Source: Seinonella peptonophila (lineage in GTDB: Bacteria; Bacillota; Bacilli; Thermoactinomycetales; Thermoactinomycetaceae). Taken from it: a stretch of 64,000 nt of DNA. Shown here in pieces: positions 29,024-37,429 of the stretch. Where the stretch lies: NCBI RefSeq assembly GCF_900129355.1, contig NZ_FQVL01000009.1, positions 1 to 64,000 of the forward strand. The letters are read 5' to 3'. The notes under the pieces were generated by a model. It worked only from the letters and a program-made list of their open reading frames with translations. It did not search any database and was not told the origin of the DNA. The position numbers and the translations under genes are program-made. Positions within the stretch are counted from its first letter, which is position 1, and every line of letters begins with the position of its first letter.

Positions 29024-29878
29024 ATGAACACAATACAAGTGGGTGTCTGTGGATGGGGAGATCACGACCTCTATCCAAAAGGCACAGCATCGACAGAAAA
29101 ACTCCCCATATACGCACAGTCGTTTCCAGTTGTTGAATTAGATAGTATTTATCATGCAATCCCAGCTCCTGAGCGGATGGAGCAGTGGGCGAGCCGGACA
29201 CCAGAATCGTTTCGCTTTGTTATAAAAGCTTATCGTGAATTAACGGGACATGGGCGACCAAAAGGTGCGCCTGAGCGAAGCTGGGATCAGTTGATAGATG
29301 AGTATCGGGAAGCGATATTGCCAATGAAAGAACAAGGAAAGTGTCAAATGTTATTGTTTCAATTTCCGCCTTGGTATGATTGTTCGCAAAAACACGTTCG
29401 TTATTTACGGCGTATTCGTCAAGCTTTTCCAAATGATCCTGTCGCGATTGAATTTCGAAATCAGAGTTGGTTTTTAGATGAGCGGAAAGAGCATACACTT
29501 GATTTTCTAAAATCTGAAGCATTTATCCATGTAATATGTGATGAGCCCCAAGCTGGTGATGGCTCGATCCCTCGTGTAATGGCAGTGACCAATCCTAATC
29601 AGGTGCTGATTCGATTTCATGGTAGAAATGTTCAAGGTTGGAATAACACTGGAAAACCGAATTGGCGAGATGTACGCTATGCCTATCGCTATAATAAGGA
29701 AGAATTATCAGAATGTGCAGATGAGATTAAACGATTAAAGCAAGAATGTAAGCAGATGACCCTGTTATTTAATAACAATTCACAAGGCGATGCTGTTGGT
29801 AGTGCAAAGTTGATGGTTGAGCTTTTGGGTCTTGAAATGAAGGGGCTTTCCCCTAGGCAATTGGGGTTATTTGAATGA
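29024..29878 (+). CDS. DUF72 (YunF/YecE-like) protein
   Basis: This 284-residue TIM-barrel-like DUF72 protein carries IQVGVCGWGDHDLYP at the start, FPVVELDSIYHAIP near residue 34, FRFVIKAYRELTGH near 63, VAIEFRNQSWF near 140, and a C-terminal LLFNNNSQGDAVGSA. Biochemical function is unknown. It overlaps the TauE-like gene by four bases, and the three-gene order matches the B. subtilis yunD-yunE-yunF neighbourhood in reverse. Confidence 0.92.
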   Translation: MNTIQVGVCGWGDHDLYPKGTASTEKLPIYAQSFPVVELDSIYHAIPAPERMEQWASRTPESFRFVIKAYRELTGHGRPKGAPERSWDQLIDEYREAILPMKEQGKCQMLLFQFPPWYDCSQKHVRYLRRIRQAFPNDPVAIEFRNQSWFLDERKEHTLDFLKSEAFIHVICDEPQAGDGSIPRVMAVTNPNQVLIRFHGRNVQGWNNTGKPNWRDVRYAYRYNKEELSECADEIKRLKQECKQMTLLFNNNSQGDAVGSAKLMVELLGLEMKGLSPRQLGLFE

Positions 29879-30711
29879 TTCATGATTTGATCTGGATTGC
29901 ATTGCTTTGGTTGATAGTGGGATGGATTGCAGGTACTTTTGGTAGTCTTGTTGGTTTGGGTGGTGGAGTGATTATTGTTCCAATGTTGCTTTTCTCTGCA
30001 ACGATTCACCCACAGTTTGCACATATTACACCTGCTATTGCAGTTGGTACATCTATGTTGCTGATCATATTGACGGCTTGTTCCTCATCTTTGTCATATG
30101 CCAAACAGGGGAAAATTGACTTTACAGTCGGATGGTTATTTTTTATCGCCTGTGGCCCCGGGGCGCTTATTGGTGCTTATTGCACGCGTTTTTTTCCTGT
30201 TGATCGCTTTTATATTGCTTTTTCTCTCTTGATGTTGCTAGTTGCTTTTTTATTGGGTTTAAAAAAGCGTCCACCTACGAAACGTCTCCGTTGGGATGTG
30301 CATCGTAGCAAAATAATTGATGGTAAAGTTGTGGAATATGGTTATCACCGATTGAGTGCATTAGGATTAGCATTGTTTGTAGGCTTTTGTTCAGGCTTAT
30401 TTGGAATTGGCGGCGGTTCATTGCTTGTGCCAATCATGGTAATGCTCTATGGATTTCCACCACATGTCGCTACAGCAACTTCGATGTTTACCATTTTTCT
30501 AACATCGATTTTTGGAAGTGCTGCTCATGTAGTACAAGGAAATGTAGATTGGTTTGCAGTTTTATGTCTTGCACCGGGTTCGTGGATCGGCGGTCATTCT
30601 GGTGCATGGATTGCTTCCAGACTTCCAAGTCAGAAACTGCTGTTAATCCTTCGTATTTCGTTTATGATTGTTGCCATCCGAATGTTACTAAAAGGACTAC
30701 ATTTGATCTGA
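29875..30711 (+). CDS. TauE/SafE (TSUP) family membrane transporter, YunE-like
   Basis: This 278-residue protein has eight membrane segments in two repeated halves. Each half starts with the family glycine motif: TFGSLVGLGGGVIIVPMLL near residue 20 and GLFGIGGGSLLVPIMVML near 175. TSUP members export sulfite, sulfonates or sulfolactate, but the substrate here is unknown. It is translationally coupled to the genes before (ATGA) and probably after it. Confidence 0.92.
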   Translation: MIHDLIWIALLWLIVGWIAGTFGSLVGLGGGVIIVPMLLFSATIHPQFAHITPAIAVGTSMLLIILTACSSSLSYAKQGKIDFTVGWLFFIACGPGALIGAYCTRFFPVDRFYIAFSLLMLLVAFLLGLKKRPPTKRLRWDVHRSKIIDGKVVEYGYHRLSALGLALFVGFCSGLFGIGGGSLLVPIMVMLYGFPPHVATATSMFTIFLTSIFGSAAHVVQGNVDWFAVLCLAPGSWIGGHSGAWIASRLPSQKLLLILRISFMIVAIRMLLKGLHLI

Positions 30712-30736
30712 TATAGATGAGAAATGGGGGAATGTG

Positions 30737-32140
30737 ATGGTTCGTTTCCATCTTCTGCACACAAATGATTTGCATAGTCATTTTGAGCGAGTTGCTTCAC
30801 TTTATTCCAAAATAACAGAATTTCGAAACCAATGGTCTGAGCAAGGTGATCCTTATTTGTTAGTTGATGCAGGTGATCATATGGATCGAGCGCGTTTTGA
30901 GACCGAGGGTACAGATGGACAAATCAATCGTCTCTTGTTAGAGCAATTTGCCTATGATGCGATTACACTTGGAAATAATGAGTTGCTTACGTTTGATAAA
31001 GACCAATTAAACAATTTATATCAAGCTGCTCCATTTACCATACTGGGGAGCAATTTGATCGATACACAGCGACAGGAACAACCCAGTTGGTGCAGACGAT
31101 GGGAGATTTTTAAAAGACAGCAAGTAACAATTGGTTGTTTGGGTGTAACTGTACCCTTTGATGATTACTATGAGCAAATGGGTTGGCGTTTAGATTCCCC
31201 ATTGGAGACGGTCGCACATGAAGTAAGTCTTTTGCGCTCAAAAGTTGACTTGATCATTGTTCTCTCTCATTTAGGATTAGCATTTGATCGGCAATTGGCA
31301 ATGGAAGTAAAAGGAATTGATATCATTGTTGGAGGACATACTCATCATCTTCTTCCAAAAGGAGAACAATGCGGGGATACTTTAATCGTTGCTGCTGGAA
31401 AGTTTGGTCAATTCTTAGGGCAAGTAACAATTGAATTAGATGATCAGATGAAAGTGCAAAGTAGCTCGGCTAAATGTATTGAAGTAGAGCATGACCTGGT
31501 AGAACCGACCATTCACAAGATGCTTACTCATGCAACAACAAACGCTGAACAGCAACTTTCAGAAACTGTAGTAAATCTTTGTGAACCATTATTAATAGAT
31601 TGGTATCAAGAATCGACTTTTGCGAACCTACTAGCAGATAGCCTTGCCGATTGGACAGGTGCAGGGTTAGCACTTGTAAATAATGGGCAACTTCTTGAAT
31701 CACTACCTCAAGGAGATGTAACCCGTCAAGATTTACATCGTGTTTGTCCTCACCCGATCAATCCAGTACTTTTAACATTAAAAGGGCAGGTAATTCGCCA
31801 AACAATCGAACAATCGCTGTATCCAGAGTTTCAGCAACAAGAAATTCGCGGATATGGGTTCCGTGGTGAGAAATTGGGCAGGATAGCTGTATCAGGGTTT
31901 GTTGTCCATCTGGATGGGCAGTTCGTGACACGAATTGAAGCAGATGGACAATGTTTAGTGGATGATCAAGAATATCTTGTCGCTACCATAGATATGTTTA
32001 CTTTTGGTGTAGGTTATGTAGATTTGGCAGTAGGTAAAGTGGAAAAAATTTTTATGCCAGAGGTATTACGCGATTTACTTTATGATCATTTGAGTAAAAA
32101 AGATGCAAGAAAGAGAGCAGAAGTGTTACGATTTAGGTAA
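30737..32140 (+). CDS. Metallophosphatase/5'-nucleotidase, YunD-like
   Basis: This 467-residue two-domain protein has a calcineurin-like phosphatase domain with metal motifs LLHTNDLHSHFE, LVDAGDHMD, LGNNELL and IVGGHTHHLLP, followed by a 5'-nucleotidase C-terminal domain (ANLLADSLADWTG near residue 300). There is no signal peptide, so unlike secreted 5'-nucleotidases it acts in the cytoplasm, as Bacillus YunD does. The start is ATG 30737, seven bases after GGGGG; the GTG one codon upstream is less well placed. It is convergent with queT, with one base between them. Confidence 0.92.
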   Translation: MVRFHLLHTNDLHSHFERVASLYSKITEFRNQWSEQGDPYLLVDAGDHMDRARFETEGTDGQINRLLLEQFAYDAITLGNNELLTFDKDQLNNLYQAAPFTILGSNLIDTQRQEQPSWCRRWEIFKRQQVTIGCLGVTVPFDDYYEQMGWRLDSPLETVAHEVSLLRSKVDLIIVLSHLGLAFDRQLAMEVKGIDIIVGGHTHHLLPKGEQCGDTLIVAAGKFGQFLGQVTIELDDQMKVQSSSAKCIEVEHDLVEPTIHKMLTHATTNAEQQLSETVVNLCEPLLIDWYQESTFANLLADSLADWTGAGLALVNNGQLLESLPQGDVTRQDLHRVCPHPINPVLLTLKGQVIRQTIEQSLYPEFQQQEIRGYGFRGEKLGRIAVSGFVVHLDGQFVTRIEADGQCLVDDQEYLVATIDMFTFGVGYVDLAVGKVEKIFMPEVLRDLLYDHLSKKDARKRAEVLRFR

Positions 32141-32141
32141 G

Positions 32142-32654
32142 TTATTTTTTCTGATAGAGATGCTCTTGGTATCGTAGCATGAAGCGTAAAAATGGAAGAC
32201 CTAGCAAATAACATACTAACAACTGGCTAATGCCAATCTGTACCATGAAGAGCGGAGCTTGTTGCCAACTGTGGGACAAGTATCCCAACATGGCACCAAT
32301 GATTACCGCATTCACAATCACAGGAGGCAATGGTGCTAGCCAACGATTTGGCATTTTACTTGTTAACCATGCAGCTAGTAAAGTAGCTAGACTACCTATA
32401 ATTGCATCGATTAAACCATTTGTACCAAAAAGATTTGCAATAAAAGTACCGATAAATAGTGCTGGGATCGCTAACGGTGTAAGAAATGGTAAAACAGTTA
32501 ATACCTCAGAAAATCGAATCTGTATAGCAGAGTACGAGAGTATATACAGAGGCGGATTTAGGGTAAGAACAACATAGAGCGCTGCAATACAAGCTATGAT
32601 CGTGATCCCTCGGGTGGATGTCCAACTTGTGTTGTGATTGTTATGATTCGACAT
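32142..32654 (-). CDS. queT: QueT family transporter (queuosine precursor)
   Basis: This 170-residue protein has five or six membrane segments and the QueT/QueF-linked family pattern IACIAALYVVLTLNPPL and ALFIGTFIANLFG. The family is thought to import a queuosine precursor as an ECF-type substrate protein. I looked for a preQ1 riboswitch upstream and found none. It is a single gene, divergent from the DUF6154 gene. Confidence 0.85.
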   Translation of the reverse strand: MSNHNNHNTSWTSTRGITIIACIAALYVVLTLNPPLYILSYSAIQIRFSEVLTVLPFLTPLAIPALFIGTFIANLFGTNGLIDAIIGSLATLLAAWLTSKMPNRWLAPLPPVIVNAVIIGAMLGYLSHSWQQAPLFMVQIGISQLLVCYLLGLPFLRFMLRYQEHLYQKK

Positions 32655-32771
32655 ATTTCTTGCACTTCCTCAATTTTAAATTGCATGATTAAGTCTTTTC
32701 TATTCTACCTTCGTACAAAAAGAAATGCAAAATGAATAAACTCATCATTGAGATAGGGAGCGGAAATATAA

Positions 32772-33029
32772 ATGAGTTTTGTTGACGAGGTTTATCAATT
32801 ATATCGAGATCAATTGAAAGATGATGAAGATGACGCGGTGGCAATTGTTTTAAATATTTTAGAGGATCAGACAAGGGAAAATGTCATGCAGTTAATAGAA
32901 CAGATGAATGAAGATGAGGTTGTACAGATGATGGGGGTTTACTTGGTAGAAATGATTAAAATGAAGATGGCTCAGGATGGGAAGTTACCTCAGCTTCGAA
33001 ATCATAATTCAACACAACGTTTTCATTAA
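32772..33029 (+). CDS. DUF6154 family small protein
   Basis: This 85-residue acidic helical protein resembles the Bacillales DUF6154 family: SFVDEVYQLYRDQLKDDE at the start, NILEDQTRENVMQLIEQM in the middle, and a VEMIKMKMAQDG ending. Function unknown. AGGGAGCGG precedes the ATG, and a strong terminator follows. Confidence 0.78.
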   Translation: MSFVDEVYQLYRDQLKDDEDDAVAIVLNILEDQTRENVMQLIEQMNEDEVVQMMGVYLVEMIKMKMAQDGKLPQLRNHNSTQRFH

Positions 33030-33037
33030 GCTAGAAT

Positions 33038-33083
33038 AAGGAATGCAAATTCTTTATTGTCAAGATTTTGCATTCCTTTTATA
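33038..33083 (+). terminator. Terminator before the cyclase-toxin gene
   Basis: AAGGAATGCAAA and TTTGCATTCCTT form a perfect 12-bp stem around a 17-base loop, followed by TTTTAT. It insulates the toxin-like gene from the one before. Confidence 0.9.
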
Positions 33084-33158
33084 TGTAACACTTTCAGGAT
33101 GCATTTAGAGAGAGTTGTTATGCATAGAGAAAAATAAATATATAGGAGGTGAGGTGGT

Positions 33159-34985
33159 ATGGTCAATGAAGAAATCCAAAATAAATCGAATCATGATCAA
33201 ATAGATTTAGCAATGAAGTTAAATCAACTTTTACTAAACAATTTAGATATAACAGATAGAGTGGTACTACAAGGTATGATGAAACGTTCGATGAATGCCA
33301 TCAATAGAGCGGTACAAGAGAAAGATAAATATTATTTTTTAATTCAAACGATGGATTCAATCATTGAAAAAGCACCAGTTTTATCTGACGATTTAACGTT
33401 ATATATAAATCTTGATCCTAATCAGTTGAAAATGTCAAAAGATATATTAACAGAGAAAGGTTATTTTGTCGGTCATCTCACCATTGATCAACTTGATACT
33501 CCCTCTATCGTTTTACGAGTGAATATTCCGGCCGGTGAGCCAATCGCTTTTGCAGAGAATCAAGGTTTATATTATGGATTGATCAGGAGAGGAACTTCTC
33601 ATCATATCAAAGGACGTACTGTGCGACAGAAAGATGGGCATTCATATCTTGAGTTGGCAGCAGAATTATTGGAATACCAAATAAATTTAGTAGATTTAGA
33701 GGGAATCCGAGCAGAGACAGACCGAACAGCCATTGCAAATTCGGGATTGGTTCCCGCACATGTGGAGAAGTTAAAAGAAATTGCGATTGAAACCTATACT
33801 TATATTATGTTTCGTCCTGTTAATCGATTAGCAACAAGTTTGATTGCGAAGGGTGCAGCGACAAAAGAGAAGAGTATTCACGGTAAAAGTTCTGACTGGG
33901 GTCCAATGGCAGGCTATATTCCTTATGACCAAGATTTATCGAAGCTACATGGATCAAAAGTAGAGGTGGATTGGGGAAATAGGGAAAACAAGCGAACGAT
34001 AGAGCAGAAGGATGAATATGGAAATCCATCCGTTGTGAAGCTATACCTAGAATTGGATATAGATCGACAGAGAGAGCTGGAAATAAAAGATGTTTTAAAG
34101 CTTGGACCCATATACGAAGAGTCTGGTTGTGTCTATTCAAACCTGTTTGTAAAAAATGAGACTTATCAGTTTCGGGTAGATCATAATACTAGGATTGTAG
34201 AATATAGAACTAGATTAGGTCGACAAACATGCTTAGGAGAAACCTTTTCGTGGAAACCGATCGAAATATTGGGTAGGATGTTTGATCGAACCCCAAAACC
34301 ACTTACGGCTGATTATGATTTATTTGCTTTAGCACCAGATATTCAAATGGCAAAAGCGCAAATTCCAAGGAAGGTTTGGGAGGAACGAGTTGCTGAAAGA
34401 GAAGGAATCATCGAAAAGAATAATAATTATCTAGAGTTGATGTATCAATATGGCTTTATTAGAAAAGAAAATGAAGATAGAAGTAATTTAACAAAATGGC
34501 AACAAGATATGGTGAATCGATTAAATACAGCAGTTATCGAGGCTGGTTATACTGGTGGAGCTGTAATTAATCATGGAACGGAACAAGATAACGTACGTAA
34601 TCCAGAGCAAGATCAGGAAATCTTTATTATTGCTCCTGATGGTTCAGTTGTATTAACAAAGAGTTGGCAAGATACACAAAAATTTATTGCCAAAAATATC
34701 ATTGCAAATAACTACCTTTTTTATATAAATCCGTCATATAACAAAATAGCCCCAGGAAATAAAAAACAGATTAATTGGGAGAATAGCATTCAGTCTGACT
34801 TGAAAAGTGAAACATTAGTAAGCCTTATGAAGGAAAATTTTAAGTCATCAGTTTCTAAGAAACTTGAATTAAAGAGTAAGTTAAAAACTCAACAAGTGAG
34901 TAACTCTACATTTCATCAGCCACGCAATATCAAGTACATTGTTGAACGCATTAAGCAAGATAATTCAAGGAATTTTTTTCGATAA
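33159..34985 (+). CDS. Edema-factor/ExoY-family adenylyl (nucleotidyl) cyclase, toxin-like
   Basis: This 608-residue protein contains a complete catalytic core of the anthrax edema factor (EF)/ExoY/CyaA class II cyclases (about residues 212-540). Seen motifs are FRPVNRLATSLI, HGKSSDWGPMAGYIP (residues 241-255), KPLTADYDLFALAP (380-393), NHGTEQDN (471-478) and YNKIAPGNK (527-535). Residues expected for catalysis are present: K236, H241, K243, the metal aspartates D385 and D387, H472 and N478. Such enzymes make cAMP or related cyclic nucleotides only after a eukaryotic cofactor binds. Residues 73-175 resemble a degenerate ADP-ribosyltransferase fold (SIVLRVNIPAGEPIAF, LIRRGTSH) without its catalytic residues. 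There is no signal peptide, no protective-antigen-binding domain that I recognise, and only about 65 residues follow the core. AGGAGGTGAGG precedes the ATG. It is a single AT-rich gene. Confidence 0.93.
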   Translation: MVNEEIQNKSNHDQIDLAMKLNQLLLNNLDITDRVVLQGMMKRSMNAINRAVQEKDKYYFLIQTMDSIIEKAPVLSDDLTLYINLDPNQLKMSKDILTEKGYFVGHLTIDQLDTPSIVLRVNIPAGEPIAFAENQGLYYGLIRRGTSHHIKGRTVRQKDGHSYLELAAELLEYQINLVDLEGIRAETDRTAIANSGLVPAHVEKLKEIAIETYTYIMFRPVNRLATSLIAKGAATKEKSIHGKSSDWGPMAGYIPYDQDLSKLHGSKVEVDWGNRENKRTIEQKDEYGNPSVVKLYLELDIDRQRELEIKDVLKLGPIYEESGCVYSNLFVKNETYQFRVDHNTRIVEYRTRLGRQTCLGETFSWKPIEILGRMFDRTPKPLTADYDLFALAPDIQMAKAQIPRKVWEERVAEREGIIEKNNNYLELMYQYGFIRKENEDRSNLTKWQQDMVNRLNTAVIEAGYTGGAVINHGTEQDNVRNPEQDQEIFIIAPDGSVVLTKSWQDTQKFIAKNIIANNYLFYINPSYNKIAPGNKKQINWENSIQSDLKSETLVSLMKENFKSSVSKKLELKSKLKTQQVSNSTFHQPRNIKYIVERIKQDNSRNFFR

Positions 34986-35189
34986 TACAAAACAGGTGAA
35001 TGAGCTAGTAGCCATAAAGGTAAGATTGATCATTATTATGGATATAAGAGATACACTCTGCTGCATGAATAAGGAATTAATATATATTAAATGAATATAG
35101 GTTCTTTTACCTCTATATAGAATGTTATAATAAATTTATCGAAAAAAGAATGTATATGTTGATTTTCCCACGCATGAGGAGGGATGATC

Positions 35190-37145
35190 ATGAAAAGGTT
35201 TTCAGCGTTTTTATTATGGATATTGCTTTGTTTTTCTTTGTTGCCAGGAATTGTAACTGCGGAGCAGAAAAATTCACAAGATGAACAAGTACCAGCTGGG
35301 AATCCTACATTATCCTATCAATTCTCCAATGATCGGAAATCGGCAACTATTAGTATAAAAAATGCACAATCTGTAAATGGATATTGGTCTCTTGATTATC
35401 CAGACGGCTCTGGACATGTAGATGTAGTAGGCGCGAATAGAGATAAGTCTAGTATAGAGGCTAATTTGATTATGCCAGGTTCAGTAATTGTAAAATTTAC
35501 AGGTGAAGTAAATGGGAAAGCATTTGAACAGGCAATGACGATCACCACAAAACCAGTCTCTTTCATCGCTTTAACGGATGAAAATTCGCTTCAGCTAAAA
35601 GGTGTTGTGGGCTACAACCAGAAACGAAATGGTAAATGGAATGTCTATATGAATGATCAGAAATTCTACAGTTTTGATGAAACACCAGGAAAACCAATTG
35701 ATTCCTTATGGCCACATTTACTTTTCAACTATTTTCATTCAGTGAAGAAGTTTCGATACGAATTTGTTGGAACTGACAATAACTCCCCATTATTGATTTT
35801 GCAAGATTTAGCTGTTGAAAAAGACGATTCCAAACAGATTGAAGAGCACCATCAGTTTCAAGAGAATGGAAGCTTAAAAGTGGATCTCTCTTTAAAAGAT
35901 GGACAAGATCTAACTGGGACGTGGAAAGTCACGATAAAAGATAAAGTAAAGACAGAAGTGAATAAAAAAGGTGCAGTAAGTATTATTTTTGCAAAAAATG
36001 AGCTGCCTTCAGGTCAATCACCAATATATGTCGAATATTTTGGAATAAAAAATGATGACCTCTCTTTATCTAAAGTGCGTGTATTTACTAGTAAAAAAGA
36101 TGCAACGATAGAAAATAATTCACCACCTGAAAATCCACCTGGCACCGATGGAGGAAAAGATCAGAATAATAATCCACCTGGCACCGATGGAGAAAAAGAC
36201 CAGAACAATAATCCACCTGGCACCGATGGAGGAAAAGACCAGAACAATAATCCATCTGGCACCGATGGAGAAAAAGACCAGAACAATAATCCACCTGGCT
36301 CCGATGGAGGAAAAGACCAGAACAATAATCCACCTGGCTCCGATGGAGGAAAAGATCAGAACAATAATCCACCCAAGGACGATCAGACGTCTATTTTAAA
36401 AGTTGAATCGGTGCCAACCACAGATGGCTATGACATAAAAGCGCATCTGGAGCCTAATCCTGGGCAACAGAGTAAATGGGATTGGGTTGTTCAACCGATC
36501 AATCCTAATGGCGAGGAAGTAAAAGGATTGTTACGTGAAGGAAAGCAACAATCCTCTGTATTTCAAGTTCATTATAAGAAAGAGGAACTTTCCGCTGGTG
36601 AGTGGACATTCAAAGTTTCTTATCAAGGAAAAGTGAACGGAGAGGAAAAGAAAGGTTCAGCAGAAAATAAGCTAAAGGTCGATTCAAATAATTTGAAAAC
36701 CGTTCCAATCAATGTCTCATCAACTTGGAATCATGATCAATTAAGTTTAATTGGAGAGATTCAAGCGAAATTAGTGTTAGGAACTTGGAAATGGACGATC
36801 AAGGATGGGATGACAAAAGAATTTAGAAATGGTAATCAAAAAAGTGAATGGATGATTCAAAAAGAAGCGTTACCAAAAGACACTTTTGCTGTTGTAGTAG
36901 AATTTAGTGGGCAGGTGGATGGTCAGCAATCAGTTGGAAAAACTGTATTCACTGTACAAATTGAGCAGACTCAAGGTTCAGGTCAAAATGATCAGGATCA
37001 ACAAAACGATGCTACAAAACCTCCAGCTGGTGGACCGCTTCCGAAAACAGCGAGTGCAAATCCAATCTATTTGATGATCGGGATTGTGTTACTTCTTGTA
37101 GGTGGAATTGTGTATCATCGACTAAATAATCATGCAAAGAGGTAA
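35190..37145 (+). CDS. LPKTA wall-anchored surface protein with 13-residue repeats
   Basis: This protein of about 651 residues has a Sec signal (basic start, hydrophobic core, cleavage near TAEQ), then two beta-sandwich-like domains (G-x-W ... V-x-F-x-G pattern), a Pro/Asn/Asp-rich linker of six 13-residue repeats, two more such domains, and a C-terminal sorting signal: LPKTA, a hydrophobic helix and a NNHAKR tail. LPxTA is the form used by class D-type sortases of bacilli; none is encoded here. The start is ATG 35190, six bases after GGAGGG; an ATG two codons earlier is too close. It follows the cyclase gene by about 200 bases and ends in its own terminator. Binding partner unknown. Confidence 0.85.
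   Translation: MKRFSAFLLWILLCFSLLPGIVTAEQKNSQDEQVPAGNPTLSYQFSNDRKSATISIKNAQSVNGYWSLDYPDGSGHVDVVGANRDKSSIEANLIMPGSVIVKFTGEVNGKAFEQAMTITTKPVSFIALTDENSLQLKGVVGYNQKRNGKWNVYMNDQKFYSFDETPGKPIDSLWPHLLFNYFHSVKKFRYEFVGTDNNSPLLILQDLAVEKDDSKQIEEHHQFQENGSLKVDLSLKDGQDLTGTWKVTIKDKVKTEVNKKGAVSIIFAKNELPSGQSPIYVEYFGIKNDDLSLSKVRVFTSKKDATIENNSPPENPPGTDGGKDQNNNPPGTDGEKDQNNNPPGTDGGKDQNNNPSGTDGEKDQNNNPPGSDGGKDQNNNPPGSDGGKDQNNNPPKDDQTSILKVESVPTTDGYDIKAHLEPNPGQQSKWDWVVQPINPNGEEVKGLLREGKQQSSVFQVHYKKEELSAGEWTFKVSYQGKVNGEEKKGSAENKLKVDSNNLKTVPINVSSTWNHDQLSLIGEIQAKLVLGTWKWTIKDGMTKEFRNGNQKSEWMIQKEALPKDTFAVVVEFSGQVDGQQSVGKTVFTVQIEQTQGSGQNDQDQQNDATKPPAGGPLPKTASANPIYLMIGIVLLLVGGIVYHRLNNHAKR
36135..36368 (+). repeat. Six 39-bp tandem repeats inside the surface protein
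   Basis: Six in-frame copies of a 39-base unit encode PPGTDGGKDQNNN or close variants (E for G, S for T). The unit boundaries are exact, and differences are few single bases, so the array is likely to vary in copy number. It forms the flexible linker of the wall protein. Confidence 0.95.
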
Positions 37146-37220
37146 CATTTTAAACGGTTAAAGCTCGTGGAATTCATTCTAGAGTTGTTTGTGTCCGATT
37201 TTTGATGACCATATTTGTTC

Positions 37221-37258
37221 AAAATTATCGGTTCTTCCGATGATTTTCTTTTTTTTTA
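37221..37258 (+). terminator. Terminator of the surface-protein gene
   Basis: AAAATTATCGG and CCGATGATTTT pair over 11 positions (one wobble) around TTCTT, followed by a run of nine T. Confidence 0.9.
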
Positions 37259-37429
37259 TGTGTCTCATAAACTATTTCCAGTATACAGTATTTCGTTGCA
37301 TATACATAATTATCTGAATTATAATAATAGGTAGATATAGAATCTGATCCCATTCATATATATGAACAAAATTTTTCAATAGATCGGGTAGTAAATATTT
37401 CTAATCTTACAATCTATTGGAGGTGTATA

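Noticed and set aside
32655..32771. preQ1 riboswitch before the QueT gene
   Set aside because: The expected hairpin followed by the conserved A-rich tail is not present in this 117-base region.
33159..33690. LXG/type VII secretion N-terminus on the cyclase
   Set aside because: No LXG motif or WXG100-like partner gene is visible upstream; the N-terminus is short and helical, then ART-like.
36135..36368. CRISPR-like regular repeats
   Set aside because: The units are directly adjacent with no spacers and are in frame with the surface protein; no cas genes are near.
36088..36399. Long overlapping frames on both strands with repeating DYCSGLFLHR- or TIIHLAPME-like units
   Set aside because: They are shadows of the 39-bp tandem repeat in the wall-protein gene; the repeat length is a multiple of three, so every frame stays open.
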